Part shown: piece by piece, positions 10,258-19,402 of the stretch | How positions within the stretch are numbered: the stretch's first letter is position 1 | Layout: every line of letters begins with the position of its first letter | DNA from: Methyloligella sp. | GTDB lineage: Bacteria; Pseudomonadota; Alphaproteobacteria; Rhizobiales; HXMU1428-3 | Direction: 5' to 3' | Length of the DNA stretch: 64,000 nucleotides | NCBI GenBank assembly: GCA_021604645.1 | Contig: BQJJ01000002.1 | Location: 1 to 64,000 of the forward strand | Program-made: the position numbers and the translations under genes | The notes under the pieces: model-generated | The model's input: the letters and a program-made list of their open reading frames with translations, nothing else | Told to the model about the DNA's origin: nothing | Database searches by the model: none

Positions 10258-10944
10258 TTAATAATCTTCAGCATGATAAGATCGAATTCCTTCAATCCCA
10301 GCTTCTAAAAGTCGTTGCATTAACTCATCAGAGAAAAAGAAATAGGTCTTTAAATAAGACTTTAATTTCCAAACATGTTTATTTTGTATGATATCTTTTT
10401 TCATCGATAAAGAGGTCGGCCCTCTATCTAATCTTAATTCCATCTTAATAGAACCATCTGGATTCAATCTCACGCCATCTTTCGTTCGCATTGGTGTACC
10501 ATCACCATTAAAGAGAGGGATACGTTTTAACGATTCTTTGCCCTCAATTTTGGATTCAACCCATTTAACATTTGATTTTTCTATGTTGAGGCCATCAATA
10601 AATTGCTGAATGATAAAGAGATGATAATTCTCTTTAAAAGGAGTGCCAGTTTCATCAAAACTTGCTAGTTCTTTAAATATGTGAACATTCGGCTCTAATG
10701 ACTCGATTATTTCTCGAGCCTTAGTACTGATAGCAAACCCACCTGGAGCAGATAAAAAATGAGAAAGTGTCTTAGTTGGTTTTTTATCAAGCGCCATACC
10801 TGTAGGGAAATATTCTTTATATTCCTCTGTAAGAATTTGCGGTCTAGTTGGATCTGATAGTTTATGCCTTGTTTCATGTTCTATTTCATAATTAACCCAT
10901 GGATGATAATCCTCACCAATTTCGATAAAAACACAATGTGACAT
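10258..10944 (-). CDS. Imm11/DUF1629-like probable immunity protein
   Basis: This 228-residue protein lies 40 bp upstream of the RTX gene on the same strand, so the two are probably co-transcribed. The ATG at 10944 has GGAAGGA at a better spacing than the GTG one codon earlier. The features I recognise are an early F-A-I-S-x-x-A-R-E-I-I-E segment and a C-terminal F-F-S-D-E-L-M-Q-R-L-L-E-A-G-I-E-G-I-R segment, which resemble the paired segments of Imm11/DUF1629 proteins (MXAN_0049 type). No signal peptide or membrane segment is seen, so it is cytoplasmic. If the RTX N-terminus is a nuclease, this gene is placed where its antidote would be. The function is inferred from position and weak motif similarity; an RTX-specific accessory factor is possible. 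Confidence 0.6.
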   Translation of the reverse strand: MSHCVFIEIGEDYHPWVNYEIEHETRHKLSDPTRPQILTEEYKEYFPTGMALDKKPTKTLSHFLSAPGGFAISTKAREIIESLEPNVHIFKELASFDETGTPFKENYHLFIIQQFIDGLNIEKSNVKWVESKIEGKESLKRIPLFNGDGTPMRTKDGVRLNPDGSIKMELRLDRGPTSLSMKKDIIQNKHVWKLKSYLKTYFFFSDELMQRLLEAGIEGIRSYHAEDY

Positions 10945-11496
10945 CACTTTTTCCTTCCGATCAAAATCATTATCATTTTCATTTCATTCTTCTTCATTTT
11001 TGATCAGACTTCTCACAACCCTGCAAGTTCATTTCACAAATTTTAACGGTACTATCCATTCAAGCCTGTCATTTGACAAAGCAAACAGCACCAAACCACG
11101 ACCAATCCCCATCAAAAGACCGCACAAAGCCGTTTAGAAAAAAGAGCTCTCCTCTTCTCTCTATTTCCCTTCATTACAAGGGCAAAACCTAGTGTTATTG
11201 AAAAAACGCTCCCCGTTTCATCAGCATACAAATACTATATTTGTACTTTGTATTATTCCTATAAAACGAAATAAGTAAATACAGATAAATTTTATCCTGT
11301 GCATAAGTAATCATTACACAATTTTTACACATCGACAGTAGAATAATAATCAATATGTAATATCTGCATTAGTCCTCCTAACCATTCGCAAACTTCCTGC
11401 AATGTAGACATTAAACATCGCATATTTTCAGGAGTGTTTGATTGTATAAAAATAGAATTAATATCATTACACTTGAGTCAACCTGAACATAACGAG
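10945..11496. other. Non-coding A+T-rich upstream region of the immunity/RTX operon
   Basis: No supportable gene was found. The stretch should hold the promoter of the minus-strand operon. It contains a perfect 7-bp inverted repeat with a 3-bp spacer at 11228-11244 (ACAAATA, then TATTTGT), which could be a regulator site. Confidence 0.4.
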
Positions 11497-12075
11497 CTTA
11501 CAGTATGTACGTGTAATGTAATGAAACCATGACTGCAGCATGGGCAAAAGGAAGAAACACAAAACACTCTTATTACTACTGCTTCCACAAGCAGTGCAGC
11601 CAGTATAGAAAATCAATTCGCAAAAGAAAGATTATAAACAGATTTCGATCACCTTCTAGCACACTTAAAACCAAATCCTGATGTATTTGTTATAACGCGT
11701 AATATGCTGAAGGACGCATGGGAAGAGAGAGAAACAAATGCTAAAGACAAGGCAAAAGAATTGAAAAATTAAATCAATTTAGCCCAGCGCAAAATCGATC
11801 AAATCATGCAGCGTATTTTAGAGTGTGAGAGCACAAGCCAAATGCAAATCTATGAAAATTAGGTCAATCAAAAGCAGACTTTGACGAAACTTTTCAAACC
11901 GTACTCACATTACCGCCAAACATTTGAAATCTATAAGTTTATAAAGACCCAGTCGACCAACAACTAGTGCTAAAATTAGTATTTTAAGAGAATTTTCTCT
12001 ACTATAGAAATAGCAATTTCCAAACCACAAAAACGATCTAACTTTTTAAGGTCTTAGAAGGTGTTGCGATAATAG
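11497..12075 (+). pseudogene. Decayed 3' remnant of a large serine recombinase gene
   Basis: The stretch aligns at nucleotide level with the zinc-ribbon and C-terminal part of the intact recombinase gene at 44793-46367, starting at the shared segment around 11511-11540 (compare 45710-45740). In-frame stops have arisen (for example TAA at about 11769 where the intact copy has GAA). About 60 bp are missing near 11860. The 5' part with the catalytic domain is absent. It marks an older insertion of an element related to the one at 44-46 kb. Confidence 0.85.
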
Positions 12076-12150
12076 GGAGAAACGGCGAACCTAATCATAG
12101 CTACTTCGAACCAGTTATTTATTGAGTTTGATTTTAGGGGAAGAATAAAA
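12076..12150. repeat. Direct repeat copy A next to the recombinase remnant
   Basis: The copy shares GAACCTAATCATAGCT, TTCGAACCA and TTTTAGGGGAAGAATAAA in the same order and orientation with 19403-19494. It lies at the position relative to the recombinase remnant that the tRNA-derived attachment site occupies relative to the intact recombinase. It is probably an attachment-site scar. Nothing supportable is seen from 12151 to 12399. Confidence 0.6.
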
Positions 12151-12399
12151 CTGTCTTCATGTAAATCCCTGTCAGCTTCTAAACATATTCCAGACATCAA
12201 ACAGAAATAATAAAAATGGTGCTAAGTGCCAGTAGAACACTTTCATTTACTAGACTGCTCTGAAGCAGAAGAACACTCCTATATTGAGAAACAATGGGTT
12301 GCGCTTTGAATTCCTGGCTATCCATCATTTCTCAACTTTAAAACAAAACTACATGCTTTTAGTCTAAAATTCTAATTTTGTAATGTCTATTGCAAAAAA

Positions 12400-12774
12400 T
12401 TAGGTATGGAGATGAAAGACCTTATTCATAATTTTCCATGATCCATCTGTTTTCAGCAGGTTAAAATAATCTGTGAACTTATGGCCTGTCCAGTTATCAA
12501 GATCTAATTTAACTTGTGCGGTAGTACCAACTAAATCTATTTTTGAGATGTTGGCTTGAAGGTCCGTTGCAGCGCCATTTTCGTCATTCCAATCGAAGAG
12601 TTTTTGAATTGGCCCCGCAAAGAGATCTTCTCCAATATATCCATAAATAGTTGCTTCATCGTGAAAAGCTGGTTTCATTTCAGCACCACTTCCCGAGATT
12701 GCTCCATTAATATAATGCTGAACAGTTTTTTTAATCATTTCGATATCTTCTGAATTTTGAACTTCATGGGCCAT
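12400..12774 (-). CDS. NTF2-like protein, putative lumazine-binding family
   Basis: This 124-residue protein has the compact alpha+beta layout of SnoaL/NTF2-like folds: an N-terminal helix with VQHYINGAISGSG, an F-H-D-E-A-T-I-Y-G segment and a final D-Y-F-N-L-L-K-T-D-G-S-W-K-I-M-N-K-V-F-H strand. That ending matches the putative lumazine-binding subgroup. No signal peptide is seen. It is the last gene of the minus-strand run, 36 nt after the DUF2478 gene, so it is probably co-expressed with the molybdoenzyme cluster. A small-molecule binding or accessory role is likely, but the substrate is unknown. Confidence 0.75.
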   Translation of the reverse strand: MAHEVQNSEDIEMIKKTVQHYINGAISGSGAEMKPAFHDEATIYGYIGEDLFAGPIQKLFDWNDENGAATDLQANISKIDLVGTTAQVKLDLDNWTGHKFTDYFNLLKTDGSWKIMNKVFHLHT

Positions 12775-12810
12775 TTCGATATTCCCTTAAGGCTAAAAAA
12801 TGAGTGGGGG

Positions 12811-13377
12811 TTAAAATTGCATTTCCATTGTTACTAAAGTATTTTCTTCTAAATTAATTTCATCAAACCAATTTAAAATATCGTACGGTATGGTTGGCAA
12901 AGTCTCACCAAGCTCACCACAAAAACTATACCACCCTTCAACATAAGGCGCTCGTACTGTGGTCAAAATCGGGATCTCCATCGCAAATGCTTTTTCAATC
13001 ACATTGCGAAATCCATGCCCTTCAGTTTCTGCTTTTCCAAAACGATTGATGATCAAGAGTTGGATCGTAGGCTCTAGCTCATTCACAAGCTTCCCGGAAA
13101 ACTCTGCAAGTGCACCCGCATCCATACGGCAACCTCGAGATTCCATTCCCATAGCTTGAGAGATCCTGGCTGTTTCATCCGTTTTTAAATTACGAAGTTT
13201 CATGACCGGACAGCGACCTTTAGGGTCTTTAACTTCATACTGAGTGTAGCCAGCAAGATAGTTACCCCTTGCCTTTAAATTCAACGCAACAGTATCTAAT
13301 AAACCATCGATATCGAAATCTTTTTGATACTCTATTGCTGCTAATAACTTTCGTTTTTTCGCTTGTTTTCGCTGCAT
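12811..13377 (-). CDS. DUF2478 family protein associated with molybdenum metabolism
   Basis: This 188-residue protein has the DUF2478 signature: a central GCRMDAGALAEFSGKL segment and then LLIINRFGKAETEGHGFRN, with the conserved Asn-Arg-Phe-Gly-Lys-x-Glu core and a final W-Y-S-F-C-G segment. The ATG at 13377 is preceded by AGGTGA. Family members are usually found beside molybdate transport or molybdoenzyme genes and are predicted nucleotide-binding proteins. Here the gene sits between the ferredoxin reductase and the NTF2-like gene, which fits an accessory role in the Mo-enzyme operon. The first ~20 residues are Lys/Arg-rich, unlike a canonical P-loop start. Confidence 0.8.
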   Translation of the reverse strand: MQRKQAKKRKLLAAIEYQKDFDIDGLLDTVALNLKARGNYLAGYTQYEVKDPKGRCPVMKLRNLKTDETARISQAMGMESRGCRMDAGALAEFSGKLVNELEPTIQLLIINRFGKAETEGHGFRNVIEKAFAMEIPILTTVRAPYVEGWYSFCGELGETLPTIPYDILNWFDEINLEENTLVTMEMQF

Positions 13378-13450
13378 TACTGGTCACCTATATTTTTTAC
13401 AGTCAGACAATCAAGTCACTATCAAATGATCATCTAAGCTCTTTCAATTT

Positions 13451-14821
13451 CTATACAGACAGCACATCAAGCATCTCATCAACTCGAGTAAACTTTTCCC
13501 GTGGCTTACCATATTTCTTGCCGCGGGCTATTTCTGAGGTATCAATTTTCAACCAATCATCAAGTTCAACAATTTGAACTTGTCGCTTCTTAAGTAGTGC
13601 CGTTAAGCCATCTGAGCCAGACTTTGGTGTTTTCTCAACACCAGCCATATCCGCAAGTAAACAGTCTACAGTTTCAATACTGTCAGCACGGTTCGTACCT
13701 ATAATTCCTGAAGGCCCTCGCTTTTGCCACCCTGTGACATAGACCCCCGGCATAGCTTTTCCATTTTTTATAACTCGTCCCTCTTTATTAGGGATTTTAC
13801 CTTGATCATCGCAGAACGGAATATCTTTAAAAGGAACTCCCCTATAGCCAATGCTACGAAATACAAGTCCGCATGAAATGTGTTCTGTTTCCCCTGTTGA
13901 AATTACAGTTTGTGAAAATGCCTGACCACCAAGTTGATTTTTAAAAAATGACATCCCTTCAACCGTTTCAGCTCCATGAATTTTTTGTGACGTGAGATAA
14001 AAACGAAATTTTATTTTACGAGGCGAGTGTGGTGTGAGTTCAGGTGATGTTTGTAATTCTGAAAAAGATCGAAAGAGTTCTAAGTTCTTTCCACTGGAAA
14101 TATTCTTTGGATCACTTAACTCAACTTTACACTGCTCTCCAATCTCACAATCATTTACGTCAACCTCAGTTGTGACATTTGAAATATCAACTAGTTCCCG
14201 CAACTCCTTAGGAGAAAACTTGGCCTGCACAGGTCCACGGCGGCCAACAACATGAATTTTCCTAATTTGACTTTCAGCAAGCGCATCTAGAGCGTGTTCG
14301 GCAATGTCACTCTTTTTCAACTCACTAACCGGTTTAGAAAGAATTCGGCAAATATCAGCAGCTACATTTCCATGTCCAATAACGATGGCTGTCTTTTGCT
14401 TAAAATCAAATTTCTCATCACGATATTCAGGGTGACCATTATACCAACCAACAAACGCAGTCGCCGCATGACTGCCCTTCAAATTTTCACCATCAATATT
14501 CAACTTATTATCAAGCGGTGCACCGCAAGCCATAATCACCCCATGATGGGTCTTCAATAAATCTTCAACTGAGATATCCTCATCAACAGTCACATTGCCA
14601 AAAAAATTCATCCCGTCTTGTTTCAGAATACGATCATAAACTAAGATTGATTGCTTTAGCTTAGGATGGTCCGGCGCAACACCACTTCGCACAAGGCCAA
14701 ATGGAGTGGGCAGTTTTTCTATCATATTAACTTCAACGTTAAGATCAGATCTTAGCAAAGCTTCAGCTGCATAAAACCCACTTGGACCACTCCCAACTAT
14801 TGCTATATGAATTTTTAACAC
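13451..14821 (-). CDS. fprA: Ferredoxin--NADP+ reductase, adrenodoxin-reductase type
   Basis: This 456-residue flavoprotein starts with an FAD dinucleotide-binding motif (IAIVGSGPSGFYAAEALL), followed by PFGLVRSGVAPDHP. A second NADP-binding glycine segment (VIGHGNVAADICRIL) and VVGRRGPVQAKFSPKEL come next. The C-terminus has GVYVTGWQKRGPSGIIGTNR, typical of FprA/adrenodoxin reductase. The start is a GTG with AGAGAG at about 6 nt. It would pass electrons between NADP(H) and a ferredoxin; the 7Fe ferredoxin gene lies 35 nt upstream. Together they are likely redox partners for the molybdopterin enzyme of the same run. Confidence 0.93.
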   Translation of the reverse strand: MLKIHIAIVGSGPSGFYAAEALLRSDLNVEVNMIEKLPTPFGLVRSGVAPDHPKLKQSILVYDRILKQDGMNFFGNVTVDEDISVEDLLKTHHGVIMACGAPLDNKLNIDGENLKGSHAATAFVGWYNGHPEYRDEKFDFKQKTAIVIGHGNVAADICRILSKPVSELKKSDIAEHALDALAESQIRKIHVVGRRGPVQAKFSPKELRELVDISNVTTEVDVNDCEIGEQCKVELSDPKNISSGKNLELFRSFSELQTSPELTPHSPRKIKFRFYLTSQKIHGAETVEGMSFFKNQLGGQAFSQTVISTGETEHISCGLVFRSIGYRGVPFKDIPFCDDQGKIPNKEGRVIKNGKAMPGVYVTGWQKRGPSGIIGTNRADSIETVDCLLADMAGVEKTPKSGSDGLTALLKKRQVQIVELDDWLKIDTSEIARGKKYGKPREKFTRVDEMLDVLSV

Positions 14822-14856
14822 GACATCTCTCTTTATATATTTCGGTTACAATAACT

Positions 14857-15162
14857 TTAAAGTCCAAGTTCCGTGCGACGCGCTTCGGCAGTTGGAAGAG
14901 GTTCTTGTTTACTCATAATCACAGGCAGGGTTTTAGAACGTTCAGCATTGACCTTGATCCAGGGATCTTTGTCTTCTGGCATATCAACAACATCGTAAAT
15001 AGCTTGGACCGGACAAGCCGGAATACAAGCACCGCAATCGACACAAACATCCGGGTTGATATAAAGACGTTCATCATCTTCATGAAAACATTCAACTGGA
15101 CAATGAGAAACACAGTCCGTAAATCGACATGACTGGCAGTTCTCAGTAACAATATGAGGCAT
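14857..15162 (-). CDS. fdxA: 7Fe (3Fe-4S/4Fe-4S) ferredoxin FdxA
   Basis: A 101-residue ferredoxin with the FdxA beginning MPHIVTENC, cysteines in a C-x2-C-x4-C-x3-CP arrangement and then C-x2-C-x2-C-x3-CP (DVCVDCGACIPACP). The ATG at 15162 is chosen over an in-frame TTG 24 nt upstream because it has AAGGAAA at proper distance and matches the family start. It is a soluble electron carrier. The gene immediately precedes the ferredoxin reductase and follows the molybdopterin oxidoreductase across a 154-nt gap that contains a strong inverted repeat. Confidence 0.95.
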   Translation of the reverse strand: MPHIVTENCQSCRFTDCVSHCPVECFHEDDERLYINPDVCVDCGACIPACPVQAIYDVVDMPEDKDPWIKVNAERSKTLPVIMSKQEPLPTAEARRTELGL

Positions 15163-15244
15163 TTTAATGATTTCCTTTTTTGCCAATTAGGCACTAGAAA
15201 GCTGAGGTCGCCTAAGAGCTAACTTAGCGCAAGTTGAAAAGTCC

Positions 15245-15296
15245 TTTTTTGAATTGAGCAAACCAAGAAAATTAAAACGAGCTCAATTCAAAAAAA
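15245..15296. terminator. 15-bp perfect inverted repeat between the oxidoreductase gene and fdxA
   Basis: TTTTTTGAATTGAGC at 15245-15259 is matched by GCTCAATTCAAAAAA at 15281-15295, leaving a 21-nt loop. Having both T-run and A-run in the arms makes it terminator-like on either strand. It could partly uncouple the oxidoreductase from the fdxA-fprA genes. Confidence 0.6.
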
Positions 15297-15316
15297 TGGT
15301 TTGTTAAAAGAAACGG

Positions 15317-17443
15317 TTAGTTACTGCGTGTCACTTCAACAAGGTTGTCCGAAAAGGACGGGGCATGCCCCATATCCGTAAATTCAGCAGAACTAATAGA
15401 ATTTACAGTTCCTGTGTTAAGTTGACGCCAATATCCAAGAGTAGCAACAACAACTCCTGGGTTAACATCTTCGGTCACGCGAGCAACCCCTTTAAAAGCA
15501 CCCCGTTGATTTGAAACCTGAACGCGATCACCTTCAGCAATGTTTCGAGTTTCCGCATCAACCGCGCTTATCAATACAAATTGTTCACCCTGCCCTTTAA
15601 TTTTATGCTCCATGTTCGCGTAACATGAATTTAAAAAGCCATGGCTTTTCGGCGAAATGATATTGAGTGGAAATTTCTCGGCCAACAGCGGATTACTAGC
15701 TGGTGATTCACGAGGCGCAGTATAATCCGGTAACGGGTCCAATGGTTCTCCAGGTTGAAAATCATCATACATTTGTCTAAATGGCCCAGCCACAAAATTT
15801 ACAGCTCCAGGTACTTCAAACATACACTTGCCAGACTCTGTCGGAAAATTACCTTCCTTGTGCGGCGCTCGGTCATCTTTCGTTCCAACTGTTAAACGAG
15901 CAAAGCCATTCTTGCGCATATACTCAAGATCAATGCCTTCACAAGCCGGCGACTCCCAATCAACATAATTTTCAAGACACTCAGAATCTGACCATTTAAA
16001 GTTTTCTTCCTCAAATCCGAGCTTAGCTGCAAGGCGTCTGAAAATTTCATTATTGGGAATAGCTTCCCCAGGCGAGTCAGCAGACTTGGCATTATAAGTT
16101 AGATATAAATGCCCCCAGGATAAAATCATATCTTCCATCTCAGCACCCATCGAAGCAGGTAAAACAATATCAGCATATGAAGCGGTATCCGAAATAAAGT
16201 GCTCGGCTGAAACTAAGAACAAATCCTCATTCTTAAGCCCTTCAACAATTTTATCTGTCTCAGGCGCTTGTGTAACCGGGTTAGAATTCCAACACATCAT
16301 AGACTTAATAGGAACTTTCAAATCAAGTTCACCAAGAAGCGCACGACCAATCTGAAGATTATTCACAACTTGCGTTCCTTCAGGAATTAAGTCAGGACGA
16401 CAGATTACATCAAATTTGTATGGATGTTCCCAAACAGGAAACTGAGTAATCCCTCCGCCAACATGACGCCATGCACCTGTAAGCGCAGGAATAGAACTAA
16501 CAGCACGAATGGTTTGCCCGCCGCCGTGATGACGTTCAAGCGCGACGCCAATACGGATCGCAGCCGGTTGAGCAGTTGCTAACTCACGTGCCAGTTTACG
16601 AATATCATCCCCAGGAACACCTGTAATTTCAGAAGCCCATTCCGGTGTCCGCTCTGATGCCCGGTCTTTAAGAGCATCAAATCCTGATGTATAATTTTCA
16701 ACATAATCCTCATCAACAAGGTCTTGATCAATGATTGAATTAATAACTGCCATTGCCAAGGCGCCATCAGTTCCAGGTTTTGGGCAAATATGCCAATCCG
16801 CTTCCTTAGCGGTTCTTGAAGCATAAGAATCAATCACCACAACTTTGGCACCACTACGTTGCGCTTCCTTAACAATGGCCCAATGGTGCAAATTGGTACT
16901 CACTGAATTACAAGCCCAGATAACAATATATTTTGAATGGATATAACTTTCCGGATCAACACCAGCAGTCGGCCCGACTGTTAGTAACCATGCTGTACAA
17001 GAACCCTCACCGCAAAAAGTGCGCTCACACACAGTAGCGCCTAAGCGATTAAAGAAAGCGTCTCCCCCATTCAAACCATGCACAAGCCCTTGGTGCCCAA
17101 GGTAGCTGTAGGGTATTATCGCCTGAGGCCCATGATCATCTATTATTGTTTTCCAACGAGTAACAATTTCATCAAGAGCATCATCCCAACTAATCCGCTC
17201 AAAATGTTTTGAACCCTTAGGACCAGTGCGGCGCATCGGATAAAGTACACGGTCTGGATGATAATGGCGTTTTTCATAATCTTTAAGCTTTACACACAAG
17301 CCACCACGGGTCATGGGATGATCCGGATTTCCTCGCACGCCCTTCACAACACCATCTTCAACGTTAAAAATCATTGAGCAAGTATCGGGGCAATCATGCG
17401 GACAACCTCCAAAAAATTCAGTTTTCTTGGTTAGCTCATTCAT
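15317..17443 (-). CDS. Molybdopterin-dependent oxidoreductase (DMSO reductase superfamily)
   Basis: This 708-residue enzyme begins with a 4Fe-4S site (GGCPHDCPDTC and, later, RGGLCVKLKDYEKRHYHPDR), typical of bis-MGD enzymes. The MGD-binding segments include YIVIWACNS, the W-N-S-N-P-V-T-Q-A-P-E-T-D region and a C-terminal molydop_binding domain ending near LGYWRQLNTGTVNSIS. No Tat signal is seen, so it is probably cytoplasmic. The ATG at 17443 follows GGGAGGA. Neighbouring ferredoxin and ferredoxin reductase genes suggest that it exchanges electrons through FdxA. Residues around CERTFCGEGSCTAW may hold the metal ligand, but I cannot tell which. A formate or other small-substrate dehydrogenase is possible; the substrate is not assigned. 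Confidence 0.88.
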   Translation of the reverse strand: MNELTKKTEFFGGCPHDCPDTCSMIFNVEDGVVKGVRGNPDHPMTRGGLCVKLKDYEKRHYHPDRVLYPMRRTGPKGSKHFERISWDDALDEIVTRWKTIIDDHGPQAIIPYSYLGHQGLVHGLNGGDAFFNRLGATVCERTFCGEGSCTAWLLTVGPTAGVDPESYIHSKYIVIWACNSVSTNLHHWAIVKEAQRSGAKVVVIDSYASRTAKEADWHICPKPGTDGALAMAVINSIIDQDLVDEDYVENYTSGFDALKDRASERTPEWASEITGVPGDDIRKLARELATAQPAAIRIGVALERHHGGGQTIRAVSSIPALTGAWRHVGGGITQFPVWEHPYKFDVICRPDLIPEGTQVVNNLQIGRALLGELDLKVPIKSMMCWNSNPVTQAPETDKIVEGLKNEDLFLVSAEHFISDTASYADIVLPASMGAEMEDMILSWGHLYLTYNAKSADSPGEAIPNNEIFRRLAAKLGFEEENFKWSDSECLENYVDWESPACEGIDLEYMRKNGFARLTVGTKDDRAPHKEGNFPTESGKCMFEVPGAVNFVAGPFRQMYDDFQPGEPLDPLPDYTAPRESPASNPLLAEKFPLNIISPKSHGFLNSCYANMEHKIKGQGEQFVLISAVDAETRNIAEGDRVQVSNQRGAFKGVARVTEDVNPGVVVATLGYWRQLNTGTVNSISSAEFTDMGHAPSFSDNLVEVTRSN

Positions 17444-17531
17444 AAAGCAGTTCCTCCCACAGCATTTTGATTAGACAGCATTTTTATTAAGCAGTAACTT
17501 TTTCCCAATGGTAATCCTATTGCAGTGCAGC

Positions 17532-17570
17532 TTAAAAGGTCCAATGTTGGTCTATTTGGGGGATCCAATT
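17532..17570. promoter_or_regulatory. Candidate MocR operator in the divergent intergenic region
   Basis: GGTCCAAT, TTGGTCTA and GGATCCAAT lie within 39 bp between the oxidoreductase and MocR genes. The first, read on the minus strand as TTGGACC followed by TTTTAA, resembles the CTGGAC-Y-TAA half-sites reported for MocR-type regulators. The assignment is by eye only. Confidence 0.35.
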
Positions 17571-17697
17571 CTCATTTGAATTAAGGTATTCTTTTTATGA
17601 ATTAAGAGATTCGAAGATTAATGAGATGCATGGTAAACTTACTATTTAATTTCCTAACTCAATATAATTTCTTAAAGCACATATCCAGGAGTAGAGA

Positions 17698-19245
17698 TTG
17701 AAATTAAATTTGTCCCTTGATGCTAATCTCGAAGAACCTCTACACACTCAGATTTTCATCCAAATTAGAAGTTTAATAGTTTCTGGAAAAATACCTTTGG
17801 GCGCACTTTTACCCTCTAGTAGGGTATTAGCGGAGGAATTATGTATTGCTCGCAACACTGTAATTTTTGGCTATGAGACCTTAATAGCTGAAGGATACAT
17901 CGAATCTCGCGGTACAGCAGGTACATTTGTTAGCAAAATATTGCCCGATGATTTGATAGGTGTTTCTAACGATCAAAAGAAAAATTCTACAAGCGATAAT
18001 GTTGATCCTGAACCTGTACTTTGCTTTGCAGGCTCACCTGGAGGCGATGGTGCCTCTAGCCGCCCTGAAATCGATTTTTGGGTCGGCAGGTCTGCCCCTG
18101 ATTCATTCCCTTTACAAATATGGAAAAAACTACTCGTTCAAACTCTAAATTCATCCGGCCTCTATATAGCAGATTACAGTGACCCAGCAGGGTTATTAGT
18201 GTTACGCAAAGCAATAGCTGAACATTTAGCGCGATCACGAGGAATTGAAGTCGATGCAGAACAAGTCATAATCACCAGTGGTTCACAAGATGGTTTGAAT
18301 TTGGTTTATCGGCTCTTACAAAATAATTACAAAAAAGTTTACGTTGAAAACCCTTGTTATCAAGGTGCCGTCTTTTTATTTCAAAGCCTGGGCATTGAAG
18401 TTATCCCAATACCCGTTGATAAAAACGGCATGATAGTAGATCAACTTCCAACGGACCATTCCAGCATAGTCTTCGTCACGCCATCACATCAGTTTCCAAC
18501 AGGGGCAACACTGTCTCTTGAACGACGCAAACAAATCTTAAAGTGGGCAGAAGCAACAGATAGTTATATTATTGAAGATGATTATGACGGTGACTTTCGC
18601 TATGACGGACCACCCCTAACATCTCTCTCAGGGCTTGATAACAGTCAACGCGTTTTTTATCTTGGCACTTTTTCTAAATCACTTGGAGCCGGTCTTCGCC
18701 TTGGATACACAGTAGCCCCCAAACCCTTCAATGCACAAGCAAGACAGACAAAAGCATTTATGAACAACGGACAACCCTGGCTCGAGCAAGTTGTGCTATC
18801 AAAATTTTTAGAGATGGGCGAGTTTGACCGACATTTACGTCGTGTGCGCAAACTTTATAAAAGACGAAGAGACCGCTTGATTTCATGCATTGAAAAACAT
18901 TTCCCGGAAACATCGGTAAGCGGCTTTGATTGCGGACTACATCTGGTTTGGCACATACCAGATGACTTTCCAACTGCCACCGAAATTCAGATGAAAGCCA
19001 GAAATAAAAATATTGGTATTTATTCACTAAAGAGCGGCGCAGCCATAGACTTGAACAATAGCACAGCCGACAATATCATCCTTCTTGGATATTCATCAGT
19101 CCCCTCAGACGACATTTCAAAAGCAATGAAAATCCTCCAAGAGACGATTAATGAACTTCTGCTAAATTCATCAAGTAAAAAACCTAATAGACAGTCAAGA
19201 CTAAACAATCAAAAACATGAACAACACTCATTACATGAAGTCTAG
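17698..19245 (+). CDS. MocR-family transcriptional regulator (GntR DNA-binding plus aminotransferase domain)
   Basis: A 515-residue protein. Residues 1-80 form a GntR winged helix (EPLHTQIFIQIRSLIVSG, then LLPSSRVLAEELCIARNTV). The remainder is a fold-type I aminotransferase-like domain with the PLP lysine in FSKSLGAGLRLGY at about residue 325 and the D-D-Y-D-G-D-F-R-Y segment before it. The start is TTG, with CAGGAG 6 nt upstream and no better ATG. MocR proteins sense PLP-linked amino compounds and usually control a divergent gene; here that is the molybdopterin oxidoreductase operon 254 bp away. The last ~25 residues are polar and probably unstructured. Confidence 0.92.
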   Translation: MKLNLSLDANLEEPLHTQIFIQIRSLIVSGKIPLGALLPSSRVLAEELCIARNTVIFGYETLIAEGYIESRGTAGTFVSKILPDDLIGVSNDQKKNSTSDNVDPEPVLCFAGSPGGDGASSRPEIDFWVGRSAPDSFPLQIWKKLLVQTLNSSGLYIADYSDPAGLLVLRKAIAEHLARSRGIEVDAEQVIITSGSQDGLNLVYRLLQNNYKKVYVENPCYQGAVFLFQSLGIEVIPIPVDKNGMIVDQLPTDHSSIVFVTPSHQFPTGATLSLERRKQILKWAEATDSYIIEDDYDGDFRYDGPPLTSLSGLDNSQRVFYLGTFSKSLGAGLRLGYTVAPKPFNAQARQTKAFMNNGQPWLEQVVLSKFLEMGEFDRHLRRVRKLYKRRRDRLISCIEKHFPETSVSGFDCGLHLVWHIPDDFPTATEIQMKARNKNIGIYSLKSGAAIDLNNSTADNIILLGYSSVPSDDISKAMKILQETINELLLNSSSKKPNRQSRLNNQKHEQHSLHEV

Positions 19246-19402
19246 CACTTGGCTGAAGTAGTTTATCAGCAAGATGGAGATTGAATTCCTGCTATGGGAT
19301 CAAAAACTGAAGTTATTTAATAACAAGCTTTGCAAAGTATATTTCACAAATATTTTTCAAAAAAAAATCATTATCATCTAAAATCAAATTCGCAGGCTGT
19401 TA

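Noticed and set aside
15317..17443. Specific assignment as formate dehydrogenase
   Set aside because: Length and motifs fit the broad DMSO-reductase superfamily, but no formate-specific residue or partner subunit is visible.
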